Of a stretch of DNA of 64,000 bases, positions 25,477-33,438 are shown one piece after another. Position 1 is the first letter of the stretch. Each line of letters starts with the position of its first letter. The stretch lies in assembly GCF_001563225.1 (NCBI RefSeq), contig NZ_CP014206.1, positions 310,001 to 374,000 on the forward strand, in the 5' to 3' direction. The translations under genes and the position numbers were made by a program. This stretch comes from Pseudodesulfovibrio indicus. GTDB taxonomy: Bacteria; Desulfobacterota; Desulfovibrionia; Desulfovibrionales; Desulfovibrionaceae. The notes beneath the pieces were generated by a model. It was not told where the DNA came from. It was given only the letters and a program-made list of their open reading frames with translations, and did not search any database.

Positions 25477-26679
25477 CTACTCCGCTCCGGCCAGCCGGTT
25501 GCGGCCGCCCGCCTTGGCCGCGGACAGGTACTGGTCCGCCCGGGTCAGCATGGAACCGGTGCTGCTCAGGTCCGTATTGTCCGCCAGCCCGATGGAAATG
25601 GTCACGGCCAGTCCCGGATGGTACTGCTCCCAGTCGAAGGATTCCACCGCCCTGCGGATGTTTTCGCAGGCGATGGCCGCCTTGTCGCGCGAGGTGTTGG
25701 TGTACAGGACCACGAACTCCTCGCCGCCGTACCGCGCCACCACGTCGCTCTTGCGCGAGTTCTCCAGAATGAGCTTGGCGACCTGCTCCAGGACGAGATC
25801 GCCCACCTCGTGGGAAAATGTCTCATTGAGAACCCGGAAATGGTCGAGGTCGCCCATCATCACCGACATGGACTGTCCGTACCGCTTGCAGCTCTCGAAG
25901 AAAGTGGACGCCTGTTCCTCGAAGGCACGCCGGTTGTACAGTCCGGTCAGCGGGTCGCGGACGGACAGCTCGCGCACGTCCACCCTGGCCTGGGCCAGCT
26001 CGCGGCTCATGGCGTTGTACGCCTCGGCCAGGTCGCCGGTCTCGTCACCCGGAACCACTTCCATCTGAAACAGCTCTTCCGGGCTGCGGCGCATGGCCCG
26101 GACCGCGTTCGCCAGGTCGCGCAGCCGGACGGTCATGCCCCGGCCCAGTCCCACCGCCAGCAGCAACGAGGCCGCCACGGCCGCCAACGCGCCCCAGGCC
26201 AGGCTCCCGGTCACCACGGACATGAGCCCGCCGTCCCCCCGGCCCAGAATCTCGTCCCCGATGGGCACGGCGTAGGCCTCGATGCCGTTTGCGGTACGCA
26301 CCGGCTCGGACGCGGCCAGGACCTCCTCGGGCAACACGTCTCCGATCTTGTAGCCGCCCGCCGGGAAGACCACCACGCCCTTTCCGTCCAGCCCCAGGAA
26401 CCTGTAGGCCGGGGCGTCCGTCGCCAGGGCGGGCAGCGTGCCGGCCGTCCGCATGCGTTCGACGTATTCCTCGAACGGCTCGGTCGCCAGGGCGTTGTTC
26501 AGGGAACCGTGCGCGAGCACGTATCCGGCCAGCTCGGTCTTGAAAGCATCGTAGCCCCTGCGCAGGGAGCGCGTCTCGTATTCGCCCTTGATGAGCTGGT
26601 AGGCGACGCCCCCGGCCAGCACACAGCTGAGGAGCCCGACGATGAGGTGGCTGAGGGTGAACTTGGACTGTATTCGCAT
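25477..26679 (-). CDS. Membrane diguanylate cyclase (GGDEF domain)
   Basis: A 400 aa protein that should make c-di-GMP. The start at 26679 gives MRIQSKFTLSHLIVGLLSCVLAGG, an N-terminal membrane segment. A periplasmic sensing region follows (about 35-160), then a second membrane helix, a HAMP-like linker (about 195-235) and a GGDEF domain from about 245. The active site is GGEEF at about residues 318-322, and RKSD five residues earlier fits the product-inhibition I-site. The signal sensed is unknown. The PilZ gene at 45464 is a possible downstream effector but is far away. Confidence 0.92.
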   Translation of the reverse strand: MRIQSKFTLSHLIVGLLSCVLAGGVAYQLIKGEYETRSLRRGYDAFKTELAGYVLAHGSLNNALATEPFEEYVERMRTAGTLPALATDAPAYRFLGLDGKGVVVFPAGGYKIGDVLPEEVLAASEPVRTANGIEAYAVPIGDEILGRGDGGLMSVVTGSLAWGALAAVAASLLLAVGLGRGMTVRLRDLANAVRAMRRSPEELFQMEVVPGDETGDLAEAYNAMSRELAQARVDVRELSVRDPLTGLYNRRAFEEQASTFFESCKRYGQSMSVMMGDLDHFRVLNETFSHEVGDLVLEQVAKLILENSRKSDVVARYGGEEFVVLYTNTSRDKAAIACENIRRAVESFDWEQYHPGLAVTISIGLADNTDLSSTGSMLTRADQYLSAAKAGGRNRLAGAE

Positions 26680-26779
26680 GATGCCGATCCTTATAAAAGA
26701 ACGAAAACTTTTCCGGTTATTGGCATCCTTGCCCAAAACCGACCGGCGAGTCAATGATAAGCCCTCTCCCTGAAACACG

Positions 26780-26804
26780 AAAAGGCCCGGACAATCCGGG
26801 CCTT
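26780..26804 (-). terminator. Terminator of the 71 aa gene
   Basis: AAGGCCCGG (26782-26790) pairs with CCGGGCCTT (26796-26804), with T residues after it on the minus strand. Confidence 0.7.
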
Positions 26805-26835
26805 CCGCAAAATGGATATGTGATCGAACGACGGC

Positions 26836-27051
26836 TCAGCAGTCGTGAAAATCCTTGTTGATGTAGAAACAGAGGTCGAACAGGTTCTGGACCATTTCGT
26901 CCACCATCTCCTCGGCGTCGGCCCCGGACTGCTCCACGCTGACCGTCTTGTTCACGATCTTGGAAAAGAGCATGCCGATGAGCTGGTCGTCGTACATCGT
27001 CCAGTATTTGCTGCCGGAGGGGAACTTCTTGTCGAATCCGTGGTAATACAT
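26836..27051 (-). CDS. Small hypothetical protein, 71 aa
   Basis: I do not recognise this protein. It begins MYYHGFDKKFPSGSKYWTMYDDQL and ends NLFDLCFYINKDFHDC. It is acidic and helical in the second half, with two Cys near the C-terminus. No signal peptide is seen. It has its own terminator downstream and lies in a monocistronic position between the diguanylate cyclase and the divergent response regulator. GGAG lies 11 bases before the ATG. Coding status is supported by the intact frame, the ribosome site and the terminator. Confidence 0.6.
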   Translation of the reverse strand: MYYHGFDKKFPSGSKYWTMYDDQLIGMLFSKIVNKTVSVEQSGADAEEMVDEMVQNLFDLCFYINKDFHDC

Positions 27052-27245
27052 GACTTCTTGGCTCCAAGGTCGGGGTTGTCGTCTGCCGCTGCCTATACTA
27101 TCGGCAGCCCGGGCCAGACTCTTTATGCATCAGATGCAGAATGTTGACGCATAAATTCAAAGCGTTATCCTCGCCCATGAGACCGGACCGATGACGCCCC
27201 CCCGCAGATCGCCGAAGCCGTCGTGTTGCGAAATTGTCGCTCACA

Positions 27246-27264
27246 TGTAACACTCAATGTTACA
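27246..27264. promoter_or_regulatory. Inverted repeat upstream of the response regulator
   Basis: TGTAACACTCAATGTTACA is a 6-7-6 inverted repeat ending 45 bases before the GTG start at 27310. It may be an operator, perhaps for autoregulation; there is no direct evidence. Confidence 0.35.
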
Positions 27265-27309
27265 GACATGGGGTATAGCAGTCCCAACCTCACTCATAAG
27301 GAGCGTACA

Positions 27310-27996
27310 GTGTCAGCCCAGAAAATCCTGGTGGTCGAAGACCACAGAGACACGCGTGAACTGCTGAAATACAATCTCACCGCCGCCGGGTTCGACGTCG
27401 CCGCCGCAGAGGACGGCCAGCTCGGCCTCAATCTCGCCCACGCCTTCAAGCCCGACATCATCCTCCTCGACCTCATGATGCCCGGCACCGACGGCCTGGA
27501 GGTCTGCCGCCAGCTCAAAGGCGATCCCGGCACCGCCCGCATCCCGGTGGTCATGCTCACCGCCAAGGGCGAGGAAGTGGACAAGATCGTCGGCCTGGAA
27601 CTCGGCGCGGACGACTACGTGGTCAAACCGTTCTCCCCGCGCGAACTGATCCTGCGCATCAAGGCCATCCTCCGCCGTTACGGCGCACCCGAACCCAACG
27701 CCCCCAAACTCTGGGAACGCGAAGGGCTGCGCATCGACTTCGAGGCGCACCAAATCACCATCGACAACGAGGAGACCGCCCTCACCGCCACCGAGTTCAA
27801 GCTCCTCACCGTGCTCGTCTCCGGCGCGGGCAAGGTCCAGACCCGGGACAACCTCCTCGACACCGTCTGGGATACCCACTTCGAAGGCTACTCCCGAACC
27901 GTGGACACCCATGTCCGCCGCCTGCGCCAGAAACTCGGCCCCTACGCCGCCTGGATCGAAACCATCCGAGGCGTCGGCTACCGCTTCAAGGCGTAA
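27310..27996 (+). CDS. OmpR/PhoB-family response regulator
   Basis: A 228 aa two-domain response regulator. The receiver domain (1-120) has the acidic pocket at VVEDH and the phosphorylation site Asp54 in IILLDLMMPG, with Lys103 in VVKPFSP. The C-terminal winged helix (about 130-228) has TATEFKLLTVL and RTVDTHVRRLRQKLG, typical of PhoB. The GTG start follows AAGGAG. No histidine kinase lies next to it, so it is either an orphan or served by a distant kinase. An inverted repeat upstream may be its own operator. A terminator cassette starts four bases after the stop. Confidence 0.93.
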   Translation: MSAQKILVVEDHRDTRELLKYNLTAAGFDVAAAEDGQLGLNLAHAFKPDIILLDLMMPGTDGLEVCRQLKGDPGTARIPVVMLTAKGEEVDKIVGLELGADDYVVKPFSPRELILRIKAILRRYGAPEPNAPKLWEREGLRIDFEAHQITIDNEETALTATEFKLLTVLVSGAGKVQTRDNLLDTVWDTHFEGYSRTVDTHVRRLRQKLGPYAAWIETIRGVGYRFKA

Positions 27997-27999
27997 AGA

Positions 28000-28125
28000 G
28001 CCTCCGGCGGCCAGGGGGAAGGGGAAGAGGGGGAACCCTTTGCAAAGGGCTTCCCCCTCTTCCCCTTCCCCCTGGACCCCCATCCCCATCTCCCCCTCCG
28101 AAACTCTTTGGCGCCGCTTCGCGGG
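28000..28125 (+). terminator. Palindromic terminator cassette, copy 4 (divergent stem)
   Basis: GCCTCCGGCGG at 28000-28010 is followed by a stem of about 31 bp (28011-28041 against 28044-28075) with one bulge, then a tail with CTCTTTGGCGCCGCTTCGCGGGG. The stem sequence differs from copies 1-3 but keeps the layout. It starts four bases after the response regulator stop. Confidence 0.75.
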
Positions 28126-28209
28126 GACGGGTATAGTTCAGCTTACTCATAAAGCGCCTTTTAGCAGTCAGTTCTGAACAGCGATTCTCAACTCAAAGGC
28201 ACTCCTGGA

Positions 28210-28660
28210 ACACCTTTGAGGCGTCAGCCTCAAACAGTGCTTTCCTGCCCCCAATCCGGGTCTCAATGCCCTCGTCGGGAGCGTCTTTGAGGCAACGCCT
28301 CAAACAGTGGCTCTCATTCTCCCAAGTCTCGTCAGGAGGCCCCGCTTCTTTCGCCCTGCGTCCCGTCAAGCAGCACGGAGCGAGCCCTGTTCTGGACGCC
28401 TAGAAGCCGACCGCGAAGGGGCGGCGGCTCCGCTCCCGTGACACCTCGGTATTCCATAAAAGGGGCGTTCCCGTGGAGGCTCGCACGTTACTTTTCATCA
28501 GATGGAGCCGCCCCGAGCGGATCGGATTCTCAGCGGCCAAACTCCGGACGGGGATGCACCCCCCCGGCGTTTCTTTGGTTCTTTCTTTTCGCCCGGAAAA
28601 GAAAGAACCCCGCCGGGAGGGCTCCAAAAAAACATGGAGGAGCGCCAGCGACGGCTCTCA
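28210..28660 (+). repeat. Long dispersed repeat, copy B
   Basis: It matches copy C in direct and copy A in inverse orientation, including GACGCCTAGAAGCCGACCGC, CATCAGATGGAGCCG and the GGTTCTTTCTTTTC palindrome. Upstream modules at about 28218 and 28288 carry TTGAGGC..GCCTCAAACAGTG. No gene is supported between 28126 and 28700. Confidence 0.75.
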
Positions 28661-28700
28661 CTCACTTCTTCGTGCCTCTCTCTTCCCTTCCGCTACAACA

Positions 28701-28740
28701 AAAAAAGATGCCCGCTCCGTTCTCCGGAGCGGGCATCTTT
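28701..28740 (-). terminator. Terminator of rex
   Basis: AAAGATGCCCGCTCCG (28704-28719) pairs with its complement (28725-28740), followed on the minus strand by a T-run. Confidence 0.9.
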
Positions 28741-28764
28741 AAAAATTTCAGCCAACACCAATCC

Positions 28765-29397
28765 CTAATCATTCCCCAACGTGATCTGAAACGCGATCGA
28801 GTACAAATGGTCGAAAAAGTCCACGTACTCAACGGGAATATGCTTCGGCACATTGATCCGCGAAGGCGCGAAATTGATAATCCCCCGGATGTTCGCCTCG
28901 ACAAGGTGATTGGCCGCCCGCTGCGCCCTGTCCGGCGGCGTGGCGATAATCCCGATCTCCAGGTTCAGCTCCGGGGCCTGCTCCTTCAAATGCGTGGGGC
29001 AGACGATCTCCATGCCCTCGAACTCCAACCCGATCTTGTCCGGGTCGCAGTCGAACGCCGCGCAGATCTTGAACCCGCGCTTCTCGAAGTCGTGGTGCCT
29101 GAGCAGCGCGCTGCCCATGTTGCCCACGCCGATGAGCGCGCATTTCCACAGCCGGTCGATGCCGAGCGACTGCTTGATGGAGGTGATCAGCTCCTGGACG
29201 TAGTACCCCACGCCCCGGACGCCGAACTCGCCAAAATACGCCAGATCCTTGCGGATCTGAGAAGAGTTCACCGAGCAGGCGCGGGCCAGCCTCTCGGAGG
29301 AGATGACTTCGTTGCCGTCGCGCAGCAGATTCTCCAGAACCTGGATGTACACGGCGAGCCTGCCGATGGTGGCTTTTGGAATGTGTTCGCTTTTCAT
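28765..29397 (-). CDS. rex: Redox-sensing transcriptional repressor Rex
   Basis: Rex represses fermentation and energy genes at low NADH/NAD+ and is released by NADH. The 210 aa protein has an N-terminal winged helix (residues 1-75, with VNSSQIRKDLAYFGEFGVRGVGY) and a Rossmann fold with GVGNMGSALL at about 90-99. The C-terminal YVDFFDHLYSIAFQ helix is the domain-swapped one. It lies about 115 bases beyond the Fo genes, after the atpE terminator, so it probably has its own promoter or is expressed by read-through. In Desulfovibrio the rex-atp neighbourhood is known; here only half-sites of a Rex operator are seen upstream of atpZ. Confidence 0.95.
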   Translation of the reverse strand: MKSEHIPKATIGRLAVYIQVLENLLRDGNEVISSERLARACSVNSSQIRKDLAYFGEFGVRGVGYYVQELITSIKQSLGIDRLWKCALIGVGNMGSALLRHHDFEKRGFKICAAFDCDPDKIGLEFEGMEIVCPTHLKEQAPELNLEIGIIATPPDRAQRAANHLVEANIRGIINFAPSRINVPKHIPVEYVDFFDHLYSIAFQITLGND

Positions 29398-29462
29398 ATC
29401 TCGGGTCTCTTTCGGGTCAAGAGCGGCCTAGCCATGTGAAAATCTTAACATGAAAGAGGCTG

Positions 29463-29487
29463 AAAAAGGGAGGCCGAAGCCTCCCCT
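29463..29487 (-). terminator. Terminator of atpE
   Basis: GGGAGGC (29468-29474) pairs with GCCTCCC (29479-29485) with T residues after the stem on the minus strand. Confidence 0.8.
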
Positions 29488-29512
29488 TCAAAAGCATTTC
29501 GACGGTCTGAAA

Positions 29513-29821
29513 CTAGACGACGAAGAGCAGGATCAGGTTGACGACCAGGGCGTAAATGGCCAGGGACTCGATGAAGGCCAGGCCCAGGATCAGGGTGGTG
29601 GACAGCTGGCCACCGGCTTCGGGGTTGCGGGCGATGCCTTCGCAGGCGCCCTTCACGCCCATGCCCTGACCGATACCGCACAGGCCGGCGGCGATGCCCA
29701 TGCCGATGGCGGTGGCGTAGGCTTTGGCGGACATGACGGGGTCGGCACCTTCGGAAGCGAAAGCGACGGAAGCAACCAGAACCATAGCCAGGGTGGTGAA
29801 CAGAATCTTAGCGATTTTCAT
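29513..29821 (-). CDS. atpE: ATP synthase Fo subunit c
   Basis: The c ring carries ions through Fo. The 102 aa precursor has an N-terminal signal-like segment ([22 protein letters not shown]) before two membrane helices. The ion site is Glu85 in FIESLAIY. Gln52, 33 residues earlier, and Ser86 and Tyr90 occupy positions that coordinate Na+ in the Ilyobacter c ring (Gln32, Glu65, Ser66, Tyr70), but Thr67 is Leu here. GGAGGAGTTAC sets the start. It follows atpB and ends with its own terminator. F1 genes are not in the window. Confidence 0.94.
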   Translation of the reverse strand: MKIAKILFTTLAMVLVASVAFASEGADPVMSAKAYATAIGMGIAAGLCGIGQGMGVKGACEGIARNPEAGGQLSTTLILGLAFIESLAIYALVVNLILLFVV

Positions 29822-29895
29822 TGTAACTCCTCCAAACGGATTCGTAATATTGTTGTGGTCCAAGGACCATTTCCCCAAAGTTGATCAGCCTTCTT

Positions 29896-30618
29896 CTAGT
29901 GAGCGTGCTCGACTGCGCCCTGCAGGTACAGCATGGTCAGCATGAAGAAGATGAAGGCCTGAATGGTCTTCGCCAGGACGAACAGGAAGTACATCGGCAG
30001 GGAGCCGAGGATCGGCGCCAGGAAGAACATCAGGATCAGAACGATTTCCTCGCCGCGGATGTTGCCGAAGAGACGAAGCGTCAGGCTGAGCGGACGAGCA
30101 AGGTGAGAGATGGGCTCAAGGATGAGCATGAGCGGGGCCAGGAAGCCGACCGGGCCCATGAAGTGCTTGATGTACCCGAATCCCCATTTCTTCATGCCCA
30201 CGAACTGGTAGAAACAGAACACGATGATGGCCATGGCCGCCGGCGTGTTGATGTTCGCGGTCGGGGCGTCGCAACCCGGAACGAGACCGATCCAGTTCAT
30301 GCCCAGGATGAAGATGAAGATGGTGATCAGCAGCGGCATGAACTGACGTCCTTCCTCGCCGAGGTTGGCGACGACGAAGTCCTCAAGACCGCCGATGATG
30401 GTTTCGAAAACATTCTGGAGGCCGCCGGGAACCAGCTGAAGGCGGCTGCGGACCATGAGGCCCAGAGACAGGATGATGAGCATCACCAGCCACATGTAGA
30501 GAACGTGGTTGATGCTGTCCACGCCCAGAGCGTGCTCAACGCTGGCGCCCCAGTGACCGATGCTTTTCAGCATGTCCATGTACAAGAGAGGATGCGGCAA
30601 ACCGCCCGAAAAACCCAT
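29896..30618 (-). CDS. atpB: ATP synthase Fo subunit a
   Basis: Subunit a forms the ion half-channels next to the c ring in the inner membrane. The 240 aa protein has five to six membrane helices. The essential Arg is in SLTLRLFGN near residue 178, and the last helix carries KTIQAFIFFMLTMLYL with the conserved Gln. AAGGAGGCTTTAAT precedes the ATG. It lies 26 bases after the subunit I gene and 74 bases before atpE, in one operon. Confidence 0.95.
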   Translation of the reverse strand: MGFSGGLPHPLLYMDMLKSIGHWGASVEHALGVDSINHVLYMWLVMLIILSLGLMVRSRLQLVPGGLQNVFETIIGGLEDFVVANLGEEGRQFMPLLITIFIFILGMNWIGLVPGCDAPTANINTPAAMAIIVFCFYQFVGMKKWGFGYIKHFMGPVGFLAPLMLILEPISHLARPLSLTLRLFGNIRGEEIVLILMFFLAPILGSLPMYFLFVLAKTIQAFIFFMLTMLYLQGAVEHAH

Positions 30619-30644
30619 ATTAAAGCCTCCTTACAGCAGCTCGG

Positions 30645-31046
30645 CTATTTCTTCCCCAGCTGACTCAGGCCGGTAGCGGTGATGTTGACCACCACGGTTC
30701 CCAGACCCGTAATCAACCCCCAGTGGGGAACACGTTCGACTCCGATCAACCACCAGAGGGCCAGCCCGCTCAGAGTCATTTTTCCCATGAATATAACAAA
30801 CAGCAAAAATGGTCCCCGTTTCTGGTCGTATACCAACGACTGGGTGACGCGGGCGAGCGTCCAGAAGTTGACGAGGGCGATGACCGCCCCGGCCAGATAG
30901 GCCAGAGACCACTGGGAAAAAGATGTTACCAGCATGATCACTAGAGAGGTCCCCAGCGACACATAGATCTGGTTGCGGACGACAATGCGCACGTCCGGCT
31001 TGGTGAAACCGCTCCTGACGAGCAGCCGCTCAAGCCTTTGGTTCAT
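30645..31046 (-). CDS. atpI: ATP synthase subunit I (AtpI-like)
   Basis: A small membrane protein of the ATP synthase I family (PF03899), thought to help assemble the c ring. About four membrane helices are seen: SLVIMLVTSFSQW, SLAYLAGAVIALVNF, FLLFVIFMGKMTLSGLALWW and LITGLGTVVVNITATGL. The start is uncertain: ATG at 31046 (MNQRL) or at 31070 (MEKRV). Either start overlaps the end of the AtpZ-like gene, so translation is coupled. Position first in the Fo operon matches other bacteria. Confidence 0.88.
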   Translation of the reverse strand: MNQRLERLLVRSGFTKPDVRIVVRNQIYVSLGTSLVIMLVTSFSQWSLAYLAGAVIALVNFWTLARVTQSLVYDQKRGPFLLFVIFMGKMTLSGLALWWLIGVERVPHWGLITGLGTVVVNITATGLSQLGKK

Positions 31047-31332
31047 CGCGCCCAGCACCCTTTTCTCCATCCTGTTTCAAAGAACCGTTCCGTTTTGCTT
31101 CTTCACGCCTTTGCAGCCGCCTGAAATCCTCGAAGACCATCTTGAACCCGGCTATGACCCCCAGAAAGAAGAAGATCATGATCAGCCAGGGCCTGGTTCC
31201 GAAGTACTCGTCCAGGAAATACCCGAAGGTCAGCCCGACGACGGTGGCGGACACGATGTGCAGTCCCATCGTTCCCGCGGTGCCACCCAACTGGGTGATT
31301 GTTACCCACCGATCGTCTTTTGAAAAGAGCAT
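31030..31332 (-). CDS. atpZ: AtpZ/AtpI-family membrane protein
   Basis: A 100 aa protein with two membrane helices (about 17-37 and 45-65) and a charged C-terminal tail (QRREEAKRNGSLKQ). The pattern GTAGTMGLHIVSATVVGLTFGYFLDEYFGTRPW fits the AtpZ/putative F0F1-ATPase subunit family (PF09527). It is the first gene of the Fo operon, overlapping the next gene by 17 or 41 bases. AAGGTG lies seven bases before the ATG. Its role may be Mg/Ca handling or complex assembly, known only in a few species. Confidence 0.85.
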   Translation of the reverse strand: MLFSKDDRWVTITQLGGTAGTMGLHIVSATVVGLTFGYFLDEYFGTRPWLIMIFFFLGVIAGFKMVFEDFRRLQRREEAKRNGSLKQDGEKGAGRDEPKA

Positions 31333-31341
31333 GTTCGCACC

Positions 31342-31414
31342 TTGTGAATCCGGTTATCACGCACATCGATTCGTTTTGCACCAGGCAAACGGCATTTCGT
31401 GCATTCCTTCACAA
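31342..31414. promoter_or_regulatory. Two Rex-like half-sites upstream of the Fo operon
   Basis: TTGTGAA (31342-31348) and TTCACAA (31408-31414) are perfect halves of the Rex operator TTGTGAA-N4-TTCACAA, but each lacks its correctly spaced partner. A neighbouring rex gene makes them worth testing; the evidence is weak. The rest of the gap (31415-31581) shows nothing else. Confidence 0.25.
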
Positions 31415-31581
31415 GTGGAGGAGAAGTAGCACAGGCCGCCAATTCCCGTCAATGCATTTTTCCCTGACACCGGCTCTTTTCCGTCATTTTAACGCCGCCC
31501 GCAAATCCACTGGTTCCGGGGGGTTAGACCGAAAAATAAGCCATCATGTGAAAAATATCCCTTTTTTATACCGTCCGCCCG

Positions 31582-31613
31582 AAAAAAGCGGGTGGATGCC
31601 GCCATCCACCCGC
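31582..31613 (-). terminator. Terminator of the zinc-ribbon gene
   Basis: GCGGGTGGATG (31588-31598) pairs with CATCCACCCGC (31603-31613), followed by six T on the minus strand. Confidence 0.88.
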
Positions 31614-31644
31614 CGGAATTCCATGCAACCGGGCCGCGAGTCCC

Positions 31645-32862
31645 CTATTCCGGGTCGCCCACGTCCACGACCTTGACCATGAACTCCTTGACCCCTGCCG
31701 GGGGCTGGAAGAACACGGCCATGAACGGGGTGGACGAGCCGGGCCGGATGAAGGTGTTGTTGGACAGGATGCCCACGTCCGAGGCCAGGCCGTCGGTGAT
31801 CTCCTTCTCGGTCTGGACCTGCAGCTGGAACTGCGAGAGCACGTTGCCGCACAGGAAGGACTGGGAGGTCAGCACGTTGTTGGCCTCGTCGTAGAGGATG
31901 ACCTCGACCTTGATCCGCTCCTTGGGCTTGGAGAACTTGTTCACCGCCTTGCCCTCGACCACGAACAGGTTGCCCGTCTTCTCGTTGGCCACGTAGTACT
32001 GCTTGACGTTCTTCAGCTCGATCTTGCGCACCCGCTCGGCCGGGGATTCGCCCGGAGCGGCCTCGTCGGCCCCGCCGGTCTCCTCCATGAAGAGCTGGCC
32101 CACGAACGGCACGTTCTTGAGCATGTCGCCCAGGTCGATGCCCGCGTAGGTCCACGCCTTGAAATACACCGCCGCGCCCACGGCCACCGCCAGGACGAGC
32201 AGGATGATCAGGCAACCCAGGGGCTTGCGTCCGCCCTTGGCCGGTTCTTCGTCCAGCTCCAGGGTGCCGCCCAGGCCGGACTCGGCCCTTTCGTCGTCCG
32301 CGAAGATCGAGTCGACATCGTCCGCCTCGGCGTCATCGCTGTCCTCGAAGAGATCGCCGTCGTCCTCGTCGCCGCTGTCGGCGAACAGGTTTTCGCCCGG
32401 CTCGTCCCCGTCGCTTCCGAGGTCGGCGAACAGGTCTTCCTCGGCCTCGTCCCCTGCCTGGGGAGCGGCCCCGGCGCGCGGGCCCTCCTCGGGTTCGGGC
32501 GCCTCTTCGCTCTCGTCGAAGAGGTCGTCCATGTCCGGCATCTCCTCCACGACCTCGTCGGCCGGATCGGGAACCGGGGGTTCCGCGGGCTCCTCGGCAA
32601 CGGCGTCCTCGGCGGTCTCGCCGCCGACGCCTGCGGCGGCCACATCCTCGAAGGTCTCGTCGAATTCGTCCCCCGCCCGGGTGTCCATGTCGGTGCTCTC
32701 GTCTTCGAGGAGCGCCTCGACCTCCTCCTCCGGGGTCGCCGGAGGCAGTTCGGCCTTGAACACGTGCGCGCACTTGGAACACTTGACCTTGGCACCCCCC
32801 GCCGGGATCTTTTCATCCGGCAGATTGTAGCTGGTCTCGCAATTCGGGCAGGTGACGATCAT
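31645..32862 (-). CDS. MJ0042 zinc-ribbon and DUF3426 membrane protein
   Basis: A 405 aa protein of unknown function. Residues 1-38 form a zinc ribbon (CPNCETSYNLPDEKIP..VKCSKCAHVF) of the MJ0042 type. An extremely acidic, low-complexity linker follows (about 39-205, many EE, DD and DDGD runs). Residues about 222-242 are one membrane helix (LGCLIILLVLAVAVGAAVYF), and the C-terminal 150 residues are a DUF3426-like extracytoplasmic domain (VEGKAVNKFSKPKERIKVEV). GGAG precedes the ATG. The gene follows hpt on the same strand by 33 bases. Confidence 0.88.
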   Translation of the reverse strand: MIVTCPNCETSYNLPDEKIPAGGAKVKCSKCAHVFKAELPPATPEEEVEALLEDESTDMDTRAGDEFDETFEDVAAAGVGGETAEDAVAEEPAEPPVPDPADEVVEEMPDMDDLFDESEEAPEPEEGPRAGAAPQAGDEAEEDLFADLGSDGDEPGENLFADSGDEDDGDLFEDSDDAEADDVDSIFADDERAESGLGGTLELDEEPAKGGRKPLGCLIILLVLAVAVGAAVYFKAWTYAGIDLGDMLKNVPFVGQLFMEETGGADEAAPGESPAERVRKIELKNVKQYYVANEKTGNLFVVEGKAVNKFSKPKERIKVEVILYDEANNVLTSQSFLCGNVLSQFQLQVQTEKEITDGLASDVGILSNNTFIRPGSSTPFMAVFFQPPAGVKEFMVKVVDVGDPE

Positions 32863-32895
32863 ATCTTGATCTCCAGAAATTCCGGTTGGTTGGCT

Positions 32896-33426
32896 CTAAG
32901 ATTCGTTGGACAGCTCATAGATGCCGTCCAGCTCCCTGTACCGCTCGGCATAGTCCAGGCCGTAGCCGACTATGAACCCGTCGCTCAGCTTGAACCCGGC
33001 GAAATCCACGGTCACGTCCTGTTCCCGTCGCTCATGCTTATCAATAAGTGCACAAATTTTCAAACTCTTTGGATTTCTGCGCCGGAGCACGTGGAGCAGG
33101 AAGTCCATGGAGTGGCCGGTGTCCACGATATCTTCGATGACCAGGACGTCCTTGCCCTCGATGGAAATTTCGAGGTCCTTGGAGAAGACGATGTCCTCGG
33201 AGCGGGCCGTGGCCGTGCCGTAGCTGGCCAGGCGGACGAAATCGACCTCGATCTCGCGGCCGATCTTGCGGATGATGTCCGCGTAGAAGAGGAACGCGCC
33301 CTTGAGCACGCAGATGCAGACCAGGGGGCCGTCGCCCGCATAGGACTCGGTGATTTCCCGGCCCAGTTCCCGGACGCGGTCGGATATCTGTTCGGCGGTG
33401 ATGAACGGTGTGAGTTTATGAGCCAT
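32896..33426 (-). CDS. hpt: Hypoxanthine phosphoribosyltransferase
   Basis: A 176 aa purine salvage enzyme that converts hypoxanthine (and often guanine) to the nucleotide using PRPP. The PRPP-binding motif is VLVIEDIVDTGHS near residue 94. GLDYAERYRELDGIYEL at the end, with VGYGLDYAE, is the characteristic C-terminal base-binding region. LKGAFLFYADIIRKI is also conserved. It lies 12 bases after the GNAT gene and is probably part of a tlpA-GNAT-hpt-zinc-ribbon operon. Confidence 0.95.
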   Translation of the reverse strand: MAHKLTPFITAEQISDRVRELGREITESYAGDGPLVCICVLKGAFLFYADIIRKIGREIEVDFVRLASYGTATARSEDIVFSKDLEISIEGKDVLVIEDIVDTGHSMDFLLHVLRRRNPKSLKICALIDKHERREQDVTVDFAGFKLSDGFIVGYGLDYAERYRELDGIYELSNES

Positions 33427-33438
33427 CTTGCTTCGGGG

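Noticed and set aside
31342-31414. Full Rex operator
   Set aside because: Only single half-sites at the wrong spacing; not called as a true operator.
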